Assembly (NCBI GenBank): GCA_002397345.1
Contig: DHAH01000086.1
Location: 10,509-22,781, forward strand
Origin: Clostridiales bacterium UBA4959
GTDB lineage: Bacteria > Bacillota > Clostridia > Oscillospirales > CAG-272
Direction: 5' to 3'
DNA length: 12,273 nt
In this document: positions 1 to 7,063 of the stretch, one piece after another
How positions within the stretch are numbered: position 1 is the stretch's first letter
How the letters are laid out: each line of letters starts with the position of its first letter
The notes under the pieces: model-generated
What the model was told of the DNA's origin: nothing
What the model saw: only the letters and a program-made list of their open reading frames with translations
The model's database searches: none
Made by a program: the position numbers and the translations under genes

Positions 1-42
<42 letters not shown>

Positions 43-58
43 ATTTTATTGCCGTTAT

Positions 59-87
59 AGGATACCACATCTTACCGCGTTTGTCAA
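59..87 (-). promoter_or_regulatory. Promoter of tRNA-Gly
   Basis: On the minus strand a perfect -35 box TTGACA (complement of 82-87) is separated by 17 nt from a -10 box TATCCT (complement of 59-64). Predicted transcription starts near 52, about 10 nt before the mature tRNA 5' end at 42. Directly upstream of the -35 lies an A7 tract (T7 at 92-98 on the plus strand), which could act as an UP element. This layout is typical of strong stable-RNA promoters. Confidence 0.7.
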
Positions 88-92
88 GCGGT

Positions 93-148
93 TTTTTTCG
101 TTCACATCATTGACAAGCCTGCGTTTTTTTGACATTTTTTCGTTCACA
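93..148. repeat. 14-nt direct repeat in the tRNA/thuA divergent promoter region
   Basis: The sequence TTTTTTCGTTCACA occurs at 93-106 and again, identically, at 135-148. The copies are 42 nt apart start to start, almost exactly four DNA helical turns. The downstream copy fills the spacer of the thuA promoter, and the upstream copy sits just beyond the -35 box of the divergent tRNA promoter. Same-face spacing and placement suggest a possible regulator site, but this is inference. A chance duplication of a T-rich promoter segment is equally possible. Confidence 0.5.
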
Positions 149-156
149 ATTATAAT
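129..156 (+). promoter_or_regulatory. Near-consensus sigma-A promoter for the ThuA-domain gene
   Basis: TTGACA at 129-134 and TATAAT at 151-156 are both perfect matches, with a 16-nt spacer. Predicted transcription starts near 163, leaving a leader of about 95 nt before the start codon. A possible second promoter lies just downstream, TTGCCA (163-168) and TAAAAT (186-191) with a 17-nt spacer. Another isolated TTGACA occurs at 110-115. The leader holds a small hairpin, CATGC (202-206) and GCATG (213-217). Confidence 0.7.
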
Positions 157-257
157 CCTCTCTTGCCAATGGGAAGAAATCATGGTAAAATAATAGTATT
201 CCATGCAAAAACGCATGACAGTATAAAATCGATAAAAATTAAAGGAGCTGAATTGCC

Positions 258-920
258 ATGATTAAAGTCCTTGTTTGGTGCGAAAACCGCCAAAATAAAA
301 CCGATGAAGCCGTAAAAGCGGTATATCCCAACGGAATGCACAATACGATCGCTGATTTTTTGAACCTCGACCCCGAAATTTCCGCAAAGGCGGTCACACT
401 GGATGACCCGGAATGCGGTCTTTCCGAGGAAGCGTTAAAAGATACCGACGTTCTGCTGTGGTGGGGCCACATCGCTCATCATGAGGTTCCCGATGAAATC
501 GCAAAGAGAGTACAGCATCACGTATGGCGCGGCATGGGTTTGATTCCGCTGCATTCCGCGCATTTTTCCAAGCCTTTCAAGCTGTTGATGGGAACTTCCT
601 GCGATCTTTCCGTCCCCGGTTTCTTTAAAGAGCAGCTTTGGTGCACGCTCCCCGGCCATCCCATCGCGAAGGGCATTCCCAATCCCATTCAGATCGAGGT
701 TGAAGAAGGATATAACGAAGTATTCGATATTCCCCAGCCGGATGAGCTTGTGTTTATCGGCGCTTTTGAGGGCTGCCGCGTGTTCCGCGCGGGCTGCGCC
801 TATCACAGAGGACGCGGCAAGGTGTTCTACTTCCAGCCCGGTCACGAAACTTTCCCGATTTATCACAACGCCACTATCCAGCAGATTCTGACCAACGCCG
901 TTAAATGGGCGAAAGCGTAA
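258..920 (+). CDS. ThuA domain-containing protein (trehalose utilization-like)
   Basis: This 220-residue protein matches the ThuA family, which adopts a class I glutamine amidotransferase-like flavodoxin fold and is found in sugar-utilisation loci. Visible family features are the N-terminal strand IKVLVWCEN, the segment DVLLWWGHIAHHEV (residues 64-77), the segment around residues 92-103 with the histidines PLHSAHF, and a C-terminal GRGKVFYFQPGHE (185-197) followed by a helix ending in NAVKWAKA. The whole length is one domain with no signal peptide, so the protein is cytoplasmic. The start is supported by AAAGGAG at 240-246, about 11 nt upstream. It appears monocistronic, between its own promoter and a strong hairpin. 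The ThuA family is linked to trehalose and other sugar metabolism in rhizobia, but the biochemical reaction is not established, and no sugar genes flank it here. The substrate should be treated as unknown. Confidence 0.85.
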   Translation: MIKVLVWCENRQNKTDEAVKAVYPNGMHNTIADFLNLDPEISAKAVTLDDPECGLSEEALKDTDVLLWWGHIAHHEVPDEIAKRVQHHVWRGMGLIPLHSAHFSKPFKLLMGTSCDLSVPGFFKEQLWCTLPGHPIAKGIPNPIQIEVEEGYNEVFDIPQPDELVFIGAFEGCRVFRAGCAYHRGRGKVFYFQPGHETFPIYHNATIQQILTNAVKWAKA

Positions 921-946
921 AACCGCACACTGTCTTGTTTTTATAA

Positions 947-987
947 AAGTTCCGGTCGGGTCTTTGACGAAAGCCCGACCGGAACTT
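947..987 (+). terminator. Strong hairpin, probable terminator after the ThuA-domain gene
   Basis: AAGTTCCGGTCGGG (947-960) pairs perfectly with CCCGACCGGAACTT (974-987), a 14-bp stem. The 13-nt loop can itself close through CTTT/AAAG. The stem starts 26 nt after the stop codon. The following plus-strand bases (CTATTCCC) hold only a poor U-tract, so termination efficiency is uncertain. The structure could equally act as a 3'-end stabiliser. Confidence 0.6.
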
Positions 988-1065
988 CTATTCCCATTAT
1001 ATACCGTGTCTTTGTCACACAGCCGTGGTTATTAATATAAATTCGATTATTATTCAAATATTATT

Positions 1066-1094
1066 ATTTATTATTTGGATTTATATGCTATAAT
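1066..1094 (+). promoter_or_regulatory. Extended -10 promoter of hpf in an AT-rich region
   Basis: TATAAT at 1089-1094 is preceded by TG at 1086-1087, making an extended -10 element. No good -35 box is present; the best is TTTATT at 1067-1072 with a 16-nt spacer. Upstream bases 1031-1086 are nearly pure A/T and contain an 8-nt inverted repeat (ATATAAAT 1035-1042, ATTTATAT 1079-1086). This may provide UP-element contact or simply flexible DNA. Confidence 0.55.
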
Positions 1095-1136
1095 AAACGT
1101 AGCGAACAAAAAATGCGGCAAAGGAAGGTATTAAAT

Positions 1137-1673
1137 ATGAAAATCAACGTAGTTGGCAGGCAAATGGACATTGCCGAGGACCTGAAAGTGCTGTTCGATA
1201 AAAAGCTGAAAAAATTCGACAAGTTTTTTCGCGACGACGCGATAGCGTACATTACGCTGAGCAAAAAGCGCGGCCGCGAAATCCTTGAGCTGACTATCTC
1301 CTCCGGCGGGACGCTGTACCGCGGCGAGGAAGAAAGCTCCACCTTTAACAATGCGCTTGACCGCGCAATGGACGCCATCGAGCGTCAGATCCGCAAAAAC
1401 AAAACCCGGCTTGAAAAACGGCTGCGCGAGGGCGCGTTTGTACCCGAATTCGACAATGATGCCGCCGACGCCGTTGAGGAAGAAGCGGAATTCAAGATCC
1501 GCGTAAAAGAATTCTATATCAAGCCCATGTCGCCCGAGGAAGCGATTTTACAGATGAATCTGCTGGGGCATAGCTTTTATGTATTCAAAAACGACGAAAC
1601 CGGCGAGGTAAACGTTGTCTACAAACGCAAGGATAATAATTATGGAGTGATCGTCCCCTCGGACGACATATAA
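1137..1673 (+). CDS. hpf: Ribosome hibernation promoting factor, long form (HPF/RaiA family)
   Basis: The 178-residue protein is a long-form HPF. Residues 1 to about 100 are the ribosome-binding domain (beta-alpha-beta-beta-beta-alpha), beginning MKINVVGRQMDI and closing with the basic helix IERQIRKNKTRLEKRL (81-96). An acidic linker (about 104-118) leads to the C-terminal dimerisation domain (120-174), with IRVKEFYIKPMSPEEAILQM and the GHSFYVF and NVVYKRKDNNYGVI strands. Long HPF dimers join two 70S ribosomes into inactive 100S particles in stationary phase or starvation. The start is placed at 1137 because AAGGAAGG (1121-1128) lies 8 nt upstream and the N-terminus then matches the family. 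An in-frame ATG at 1113 would add eight residues upstream of the SD and has no SD of its own. The gene stands alone, with a dedicated promoter and terminator. Confidence 0.95.
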   Translation: MKINVVGRQMDIAEDLKVLFDKKLKKFDKFFRDDAIAYITLSKKRGREILELTISSGGTLYRGEEESSTFNNALDRAMDAIERQIRKNKTRLEKRLREGAFVPEFDNDAADAVEEEAEFKIRVKEFYIKPMSPEEAILQMNLLGHSFYVFKNDETGEVNVVYKRKDNNYGVIVPSDDI

Positions 1674-1689
1674 CCTGTAAAACATAAAC

Positions 1690-1727
1690 GCACCGGGCGG
1701 CTGCTGCCGCCCGGTGCCCTGTTTTTT
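1690..1727 (+). terminator. Rho-independent terminator of hpf
   Basis: GCACCGGGCGGC (1690-1701) pairs perfectly with GCCGCCCGGTGC (1706-1717) around a TGCT tetraloop, making a 12-bp GC-rich stem. CCTG and then T6 (1722-1727) follow. It starts 17 nt after the hpf stop codon and insulates hpf from the promoter downstream. Confidence 0.92.
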
Positions 1728-1760
1728 AAGTAAAGATAAAAGAAAATTCCGTTGAAACGG

Positions 1761-1789
1761 TTTACATCCGCGGTGTTAAATGGTATAAT
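1761..1789 (+). promoter_or_regulatory. Strong promoter of the GH106-like gene
   Basis: TTTACA (1761-1766), a 17-nt spacer and TATAAT (1784-1789) with an upstream TG (1781-1782, extended -10) form a near-ideal sigma-A promoter. Predicted transcription starts near 1796, giving a leader of about 37 nt that contains the SD GGAGGTGAG. The promoter lies inside the longest open frame upstream of the gene, which rules out a start at 1752. Confidence 0.8.
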
Positions 1790-1832
1790 AGGCACACAGA
1801 TAAATTATATATACATTTCGGAGGTGAGGCGT

Positions 1833-4124
1833 ATGGTGTCCGACCCTATAAAAGATCCGGCAGAGCTGCGCAGATATTTTTCCAATCCTAAAAACGAGCA
1901 CAGACCGGTCACATTTTTCCCGCTGGACGGTGATATTACCGACAGCGAGTTTATAAACACCCGCTTAACGGGCTATAAAAAGGCGGGCTTCGGCGGTGTC
2001 GCACTGCAGCCGACCTCAGCTACGCTGCCCGTATACGGCAGCGACGAATATTACGGCGCGCTATGCGCCCTGCTCGACAAAATCAAAAAAGCGGGGCTGT
2101 TTGCCGCGCTGTGCGACGACACAGATCTTGACGAGCGCCATCCCAGCGGACGCGGCGGCGGTAAATTTGTCGCCCAAAATCCGCAATATCGCGCCCATCT
2201 GCTGAAAATGTATGAATACAAGTGCTCGGAATACGAGCGCGTGAACCGCCCTGTTCGCACGCCCGGCGTGTTGATGTCGGTCTGCGCTTATGAAGTCGAC
2301 ACAGCGCAAACGCTCGACCTGCGCCCGTTTTTGATTTCTGACCGTATCATCTGGGACGTGCCCGACGGCAATTGGAATCTGCTGCAATTCATATGCGAAG
2401 AAGAACCCGACCCCGACTGCGTCGATTATCTTTCATACGACGCGTCGGCGGCGTTTCTGCAATTTACCTTCGAGCGTCTGCTGGAGCGGGATGAGAGCGG
2501 CGCGCTGTCGATGACAATCAGTCAGGGCATCGCCTATCAAACCGCAAACCGCCGTCAGTGGAGCCCTGATTTTAACGAGATTTTCCTAAAAGAATTTGGT
2601 GTTCAAGCGGAGCCTTTTTATCCCGCGCTCTTTTTTGACACCGGTGCGGAATCGGCGCGGGCGGCTGCGCTGCTGATAAATTGCCGCGCGAAGCTGCTCG
2701 CCGACGGTTTCTTCCGCGCGCTGAGCGATTTCGCGCGCAGCCGCGGGCTTATCGCAACCGGCTGCGTGGCGGAGCCAAAAGCTACCGCCGCGCCGTGGCT
2801 GTTTGGCGACGGTATGCTGTACCAAAAATATTCGGACGCGCCGGGCACATCGCTGTCATATGCCTATGCCTACGGCACAAACGGGATAAAACTCGCGTCG
2901 TCGGCAGCCGACTGCTGGGGCGGCGCGCTTGTTGCCTGCGATATTTTCCGCGAATACTACCTCATGGGTAAAACCATATTATACAGCGAAGCTATGAACG
3001 CGATGGCAAGGGGCGTCAACCTCCTTATGGCGCGCGACCACATTTTCGGCGCGGTCAAGCTCGGCGAGCTGCTCCCCGCGTGGTGCGACTTTGCCGCGCG
3101 GGCGCAGGCGATGCTGCGCGGCGGCGTGCATCTCAGCGACATCGCGCTGCTTTATCCCATTCATTCGCTTCAGTCGCAGGTAAAACTGTACGACAGCAGG
3201 CTCGACACGGATTTTGAATATCCGACCACGCCGTCAAACGCCGATTATATGAATATTATAAACGCCCTGCTCAACTACTGCGGGCGCGATCTTACGGTGA
3301 TTCACCCCGAGGTGTTCGCAAACTATTGCACCGCAGAGAACAGCGACGACGGGGACTGTGCTTACGAAAACCGTGTTGACGACGGCGGAGTTTTATATTT
3401 GCGCGGCGACATGCGCTTCAATGTGCTTATACTACCCGGCGCGTCGATGATAGACCTGCGCTGTATGCGCATCGCGCGTGACTTTTTTGACCGCGGCGGT
3501 AAGCTTGTCGCCACAGACGACCTGCCCTTCACCGCCTTTACCGCGCCCGGAAAAGGCGAGGACGCCGACAGGGAGCTGTCGGAAATTATAAACCATATTT
3601 TTGGCGTCACCAAAAGCGACATAGGCTCGTTTACACAGGTGTATACAAATAAAAACAGAGCGGGCGGAGAGGCGTATTTCATCCAATTGTCGCAGACTGC
3701 CGCCGACGGCACCGACCTCATCGCCGCGCCGCAGCTCGACGCGGTGCTTGGTAAGCTCGACGTTGACTGGGATGTTGTCATCGAAGATATGCCGCGTGTG
3801 GAAAACAGCGGCATTCTGAGCGTTTTTTATCCGACGTTCGAGGCGCTGCGCGCCAACCGCGGCATACGCAGCGGCGGTATGTTCAACTACATCCACAAAC
3901 GTCGCGCAGGCTGTGATATCTGGTATTTTTCAAATACCACCACCGCGGATTACGAGGGAGCGGTAAAATTGCGCGGTTTACACGCGCTGGAGGAATGGAA
4001 CCCGCACACCGGCAAGATACGCAGGCTGGCATCCGATTCCGCCGGTATGCATACAACGGCAAAACTGACGCTGCCCAGTAAAACCTCGGTATTCTGGGTC
4101 AGTATGGGAAAATTCCCGCTGTAA
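1833..4124 (+). CDS. GH106-like (alpha-L-rhamnosidase-related) protein, cytoplasmic
   Basis: The 763-residue protein resembles the GH106/alpha-L-rhamnosidase-like family of large multidomain proteins acting on rhamnose-containing glycans. Supporting features, in order: an N-terminal barrel opening with FFPLDGDITDSEF and KKAGFGGVALQP (about 28-60), PSGRGGGKFVAQNP (104-117), the strand IIWDVPDGNWNLLQF (172-186), WSPDFNEIFLKEFGVQAEPF-YPAL (243-266), a helix ending ARSRGLIATG (301-310), and the C-terminal beta segment with EEWNPHTGKIRRL then a terminal strand with SKTSVFWVSM, as is typical of the family end. The start at 1833 is set by GGAGGTGAG (1820-1828), 4 nt upstream, and by the promoter at 1761-1789. 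There is no signal peptide, so it probably acts inside the cell on imported oligosaccharides. The catalytic acids cannot be assigned by eye, and the match is by pattern, so specificity is unproven. The gene is monocistronic and converges on the amidase. Confidence 0.6.
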   Translation: MVSDPIKDPAELRRYFSNPKNEHRPVTFFPLDGDITDSEFINTRLTGYKKAGFGGVALQPTSATLPVYGSDEYYGALCALLDKIKKAGLFAALCDDTDLDERHPSGRGGGKFVAQNPQYRAHLLKMYEYKCSEYERVNRPVRTPGVLMSVCAYEVDTAQTLDLRPFLISDRIIWDVPDGNWNLLQFICEEEPDPDCVDYLSYDASAAFLQFTFERLLERDESGALSMTISQGIAYQTANRRQWSPDFNEIFLKEFGVQAEPFYPALFFDTGAESARAAALLINCRAKLLADGFFRALSDFARSRGLIATGCVAEPKATAAPWLFGDGMLYQKYSDAPGTSLSYAYAYGTNGIKLASSAADCWGGALVACDIFREYYLMGKTILYSEAMNAMARGVNLLMARDHIFGAVKLGELLPAWCDFAARAQAMLRGGVHLSDIALLYPIHSLQSQVKLYDSRLDTDFEYPTTPSNADYMNIINALLNYCGRDLTVIHPEVFANYCTAENSDDGDCAYENRVDDGGVLYLRGDMRFNVLILPGASMIDLRCMRIARDFFDRGGKLVATDDLPFTAFTAPGKGEDADRELSEIINHIFGVTKSDIGSFTQVYTNKNRAGGEAYFIQLSQTAADGTDLIAAPQLDAVLGKLDVDWDVVIEDMPRVENSGILSVFYPTFEALRANRGIRSGGMFNYIHKRRAGCDIWYFSNTTTADYEGAVKLRGLHALEEWNPHTGKIRRLASDSAGMHTTAKLTLPSKTSVFWVSMGKFPL

Positions 4125-4128
4125 AAGT

Positions 4129-4695
4129 TTATCCCAGCCCGTAATATTCGAGTATCGCGCGGTACATCGCGTCGGCGAACAATTCCGGCTGCTGTGACAG
4201 CAGCGCCGCGTCGTGCGCGTTTGTTATATAGGCAAGCTCGGCAATAACGGCGGGCATATCCGTATAACGCAGCACATAAAGTCCCGGACGCAGCGTCACG
4301 CCGCGGTTGCGCAGTCCCGTCAGACGCGACACCCACTGAGTTATATGTTCGCCCATTACATAGCCCTGCGACCTGCGCGAATAGGCAAGCGCTTCTGTCC
4401 CCGACGCGGAAGTATTCACCGACGCGTTGTTGTGAATGCTGATGAAAAAGTTCGCGTGCCACGCGTTCGCTTCGTCAACGCGGATACGAAGGCTTTCCGC
4501 GTTGGTGGTGCCGACCATTTCTGTTGGTGTATTGCGCGACAGCATGACCTCGAAATTGCCGTTGCCGCGCAGCAGGTCGGCAAGCAGCACGCCTATCTCA
4601 TATGTAATATCCTGTTCGCGCAGACCGTTTCCCTCCGCGCCCGCGTTTGGGTTTACCGGATTATGACCCTGGTCGATATATATTTTAATGGCCAT
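4129..4695 (-). CDS. N-acetylmuramoyl-L-alanine amidase (Amidase_3 family)
   Basis: This 188-residue protein is essentially one Amidase_3 domain, the zinc enzyme that cuts the bond between N-acetylmuramic acid and L-alanine in peptidoglycan. The expected zinc ligands are visible: H11 in IDQGHNP, E27 in LREQD and H88 in FISIHNNAS. The catalytic glutamate is E153 in VIAELAYITN, in the position of the family motif E-x-x-F/Y-x-x-N. The start is supported by AAAAGGGGG on the minus strand (complement of 4704-4712), 8 nt upstream. No signal peptide or cell-wall binding domain is present, unlike CwlD or LytC types, so export or a lysis role is unclear. Its stop codon faces that of the GH106-like gene with 4 bp between. 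It is divergent from the TtcA-like gene. Confidence 0.9.
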   Translation of the reverse strand: MAIKIYIDQGHNPVNPNAGAEGNGLREQDITYEIGVLLADLLRGNGNFEVMLSRNTPTEMVGTTNAESLRIRVDEANAWHANFFISIHNNASVNTSASGTEALAYSRRSQGYVMGEHITQWVSRLTGLRNRGVTLRPGLYVLRYTDMPAVIAELAYITNAHDAALLSQQPELFADAMYRAILEYYGLG

Positions 4696-4753
4696 GGATA
4701 TGACCCCCTTTTATTGTTAGGGCGGAGTGTTTTGTGAACGCGCAAAACTCCCT

Positions 4754-4772
4754 ATTTGAAACTTTTTCAAAT
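4754..4772. promoter_or_regulatory. Perfect inverted repeat in the amidase/ttcA-like divergent region
   Basis: ATTTGAAA (4754-4761) and TTTCAAAT (4765-4772) form a perfect 8-bp dyad with a 3-nt spacer. It sits in the 132-bp gap between two divergent genes, about 60 bp before either start, a natural place for an operator. It could also be a weak hairpin. No regulator can be named. Confidence 0.4.
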
Positions 4773-4786
4773 TTACTACCCTCGTA

Positions 4787-4815
4787 TTGATTTTATGCAG
4801 GAACAAGGCAATAAT
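4787..4815 (+). promoter_or_regulatory. Putative promoter of the ttcA-like/capA-like unit
   Basis: TTGATT (4787-4792) and AATAAT (4810-4815) are separated by exactly 17 nt, so both boxes are close to consensus. Predicted transcription starts near 4822, only about 15 nt before the ATG at 4837. The leader would therefore be too short for a normal SD, and none is seen. Confidence 0.5.
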
Positions 4816-4836
4816 TGAATCTTTTGTTTGAGTTTT

Positions 4837-5592
4837 ATGGATTTTGAAGGAAAAAAGCATATTTTAAGCTATACCCGCCGCGCCGCCGATGAATTTAATA
4901 TGATCGCCGACGGTGACCGCATCGCCATCGGCATCTCCGGCGGCAAAGATTCGTTGACCCTGCTCTGCGCGCTCTCCGAGCTGCGCAGATTTTATCCTTA
5001 TAAATTCGAGCTTTGCGCTGTTTCCATCGATATGGGCTTCAGCGAGCTCGGTTATCCCGAATTTGATCCCGCCGCAATTACCGCGCTGTGTGAAACGCTG
5101 GGCGTGAGATATAAGGTTGTGAAAACCCACCTCGCGCGTGTGATTTTCGAGGAACGGCGCGAAAAAAATCCCTGCTCGCTGTGCTCGAACATGCGGCGGG
5201 GCATCCTCCATAAAGCCGCGGCGGAGCTGGGCTGTAATAAAGTCGCGCTCGGACATCATTTCGACGACCTGATCGAGACATTTTTTCTCAACCTCATCCA
5301 CGAAGGGCGGCTTGCGGCGTTTTTGCCCGTCACATACCTATCAAGGCGCAATATCACCGTGATCCGGCCGCTTATATACGCGCCTGAAAAAGAGATACGC
5401 GCGTTTGCACAGCGCAATGCTCTGCCCGTGTATAAAAATCCCTGCCCCGCCGACGGCAATACCCAGCGCGAGGCGGTTAAAACGCTGCTGCGCGGGCTGG
5501 ACATCGAATATAAGGGGTTGAAACACCGCATTTTCGGCGCGATCCGTAAAGCGGGGCTTCTGGAAAAAGCAGAAGGAAGCGGCGAAAAATGA
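4837..5592 (+). CDS. TtcA-family PP-loop tRNA thiolation protein
   Basis: The 251-residue protein belongs to the TtcA branch of PP-loop ATPases. TtcA inserts sulfur at cytidine 32 of tRNAs using ATP and an iron-sulfur cluster. The PP-loop SGGKDS is at residues 34-39, preceded by the family segment FNMIADGDRIAIGI. C113 and C116 in NPCSLCSNMRRGIL match the first two cluster cysteines, and C203 in NPCPADGNTQRE matches the third. GHHFDD (139-144) is the conserved segment after the cysteines. All key residues are present. The start is uncertain: ATG at 4837 is chosen over TTG at 4828, and neither has an SD. It overlaps the next gene by 4 nt. A TtcA-like protein with another tRNA position or thiolation target is possible, so no gene symbol is given. 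Confidence 0.82.
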   Translation: MDFEGKKHILSYTRRAADEFNMIADGDRIAIGISGGKDSLTLLCALSELRRFYPYKFELCAVSIDMGFSELGYPEFDPAAITALCETLGVRYKVVKTHLARVIFEERREKNPCSLCSNMRRGILHKAAAELGCNKVALGHHFDDLIETFFLNLIHEGRLAAFLPVTYLSRRNITVIRPLIYAPEKEIRAFAQRNALPVYKNPCPADGNTQREAVKTLLRGLDIEYKGLKHRIFGAIRKAGLLEKAEGSGEK

Positions 5593-6995
5593 AAAATTAT
5601 TTCTGTTATAACGAGCGGCGTATAATCGCCCCTGTCATAAAAATCTCGGTCGCGGCGCTTATCGCGTTTGCTGTTATCTTCTGCGCGGGCTGCGCCGTAA
5701 GCCGCGATAAATCCTCAGAAACATCAGCGCCGGCGCAAACCTCTGCCGAAACCACTCCGATCACCGGTCAGGTCGCCATAAAACCTTATGTCGAAACCGA
5801 TACGGGCGGCACTGTTACAGCCGAAGAAACAACCGCCGGCGTAACAGCACCGGAAACAGACACCGAAACGCAGCCCCCGGACGAGATTAAGCTGCCGAAA
5901 GGCAGTCTATCAATAAATACCGCTCCTTCGCGGCAGCGGGAAAAGCGCGAAGGCGGGCGGAGCTGTTCGTTTGTCGCTGTCGGCGACAGCATCGTCCACA
6001 CCGGCATATGGCTGGAAGCAAAACAGTACGGGAAAAATACTCCGCGCGAATATTGCTTTGCGCCGCTGTTCGATGATATCGCGGACATGATAAAAAGCGC
6101 CGACATCTCATTCATCAATCAGGAAACGCTGATGGGCGGCGCGGAGCTGGGTTATTCAAACTATCCGACCTTTAACAGTCCGCAGGACCTCGGGCTTGAC
6201 CTCGTCGATCTCGGATTCGATATTGTAAACATCGCAAACAATCACATGGCGGACAAGGGCGCGATCGGGCTGGAAAACACCATTGATTTTTGGAATGCGC
6301 AGCCTGTTACGCTGATCGGCGGTTATAAAAATTACGACGATTATAAAAACATTCGCACCGTTACGCGCGGCGGTGTGACGATCGCGCTGCTGTCCTACAC
6401 TTTTTCCACCAACGGAATTCCGCTGCCCAAAAATACCGAGCTGTATGTGCCGTATATCGACTATGCCAAGATAACGGCTCAGGTAGCGGCGGCGAAAAAG
6501 CTCGGCGACCTGGTGTTCGTGTCGGTGCATTGGGGCGTTGAGAACAGCTTCACACCGTCGTCAGAGCAGACTGCGTTGGCGCAGTATATGGCTGACCTCG
6601 GAGTCGACGTTATCCTCGGACACCATCCGCACGTTGTGCAGACGATCACATGGCTGAGGGGCAAGAACGGCAACGATACGCTGTGCATTTATTCGCTGAG
6701 CAACATCCTGTCGCTCATGGCATCGCCGATTAACATGGTCGGCGGGGTCATGACCTTTTCGATAAACGAGGGCGACGACGGCTGGTTCATAGCCGACCCC
6801 ATGTTCGTGCCGACAGTGTTTTTTTACGCTAAAAACTTTTACGGGCAGCATATATATTTAATGAAGGATTACAGCGACGCGCTCGCCGCGAAAATGGGTA
6901 CGCAGAACTACGGCTACACAGCCTCGCTCGATAAGCTGCGCGGATATGTGACGAATAATATCGACGCCGCGTTTTTACCGGAGTATATAAAGTGA
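5589..6995 (+). CDS. CapA-family lipoprotein (poly-gamma-glutamate synthesis-type metallophosphatase fold)
   Basis: The 468-residue protein has a CapA/PGA_cap domain at about residues 125-400. Metal-site motifs of this calcineurin-like phosphoesterase family are visible: GDS (132-134), NQE (177-179), NNH (217-219), HWG (314-316) and GHHPHV (344-349). The N-terminus has basic residues, a hydrophobic stretch (12-31) and a lipobox-like CAGC ending at C35, so it is probably a lipoprotein, although cysteine at -3 is atypical. A Thr/Glu/Pro-rich linker (about 40-100) spaces the domain from the membrane. The start codon overlaps the TtcA-like stop as ATGA, and AGAAGGAAG (5571-5579) serves as SD, so translation is coupled. 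CapA proteins take part in capsule polyglutamate export in Bacillus, but most homologues stand alone, as here without capB or capC, and their substrates are unknown. Confidence 0.88.
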   Translation: MKNYFCYNERRIIAPVIKISVAALIAFAVIFCAGCAVSRDKSSETSAPAQTSAETTPITGQVAIKPYVETDTGGTVTAEETTAGVTAPETDTETQPPDEIKLPKGSLSINTAPSRQREKREGGRSCSFVAVGDSIVHTGIWLEAKQYGKNTPREYCFAPLFDDIADMIKSADISFINQETLMGGAELGYSNYPTFNSPQDLGLDLVDLGFDIVNIANNHMADKGAIGLENTIDFWNAQPVTLIGGYKNYDDYKNIRTVTRGGVTIALLSYTFSTNGIPLPKNTELYVPYIDYAKITAQVAAAKKLGDLVFVSVHWGVENSFTPSSEQTALAQYMADLGVDVILGHHPHVVQTITWLRGKNGNDTLCIYSLSNILSLMASPINMVGGVMTFSINEGDDGWFIADPMFVPTVFFYAKNFYGQHIYLMKDYSDALAAKMGTQNYGYTASLDKLRGYVTNNIDAAFLPEYIK

Positions 6996-7004
6996 TAAAA
7001 TGTA

Positions 7005-7033
7005 TTGATAAACCGCGTGCAGCGTGATATAAT
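7005..7033 (+). promoter_or_regulatory. Strong promoter of the coiled-coil/tautomerase unit
   Basis: TTGATA (7005-7010) and TATAAT (7028-7033) have a 17-nt spacer, and TG at 7025-7026 makes an extended -10. The promoter begins only 10 nt after the CapA stop codon, and no terminator separates the two. Predicted transcription starts near 7040. Confidence 0.8.
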
Positions 7034-7063
7034 ACGAACACAAATATCAGGAGCGTAATACCA

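Noticed and set aside
74..98. Plus-strand terminator-like hairpin ACCGC-N9-GCGGT followed by T-tract
   Set aside because: The stem is only 5 bp, it overlaps the tRNA -35 box, and no plus-strand gene lies upstream in the window.
1752..1832. N-terminal extension of the GH106-like gene to a TTG at 1752
   Set aside because: It overlaps the promoter boxes at 1761-1789 and so could not be on the transcript; ATG 1833 has a strong SD.
4213..4737. Plus-strand open frame across the amidase
   Set aside because: It is antisense to a gene with all catalytic motifs, is Arg-rich and has no SD or family match.
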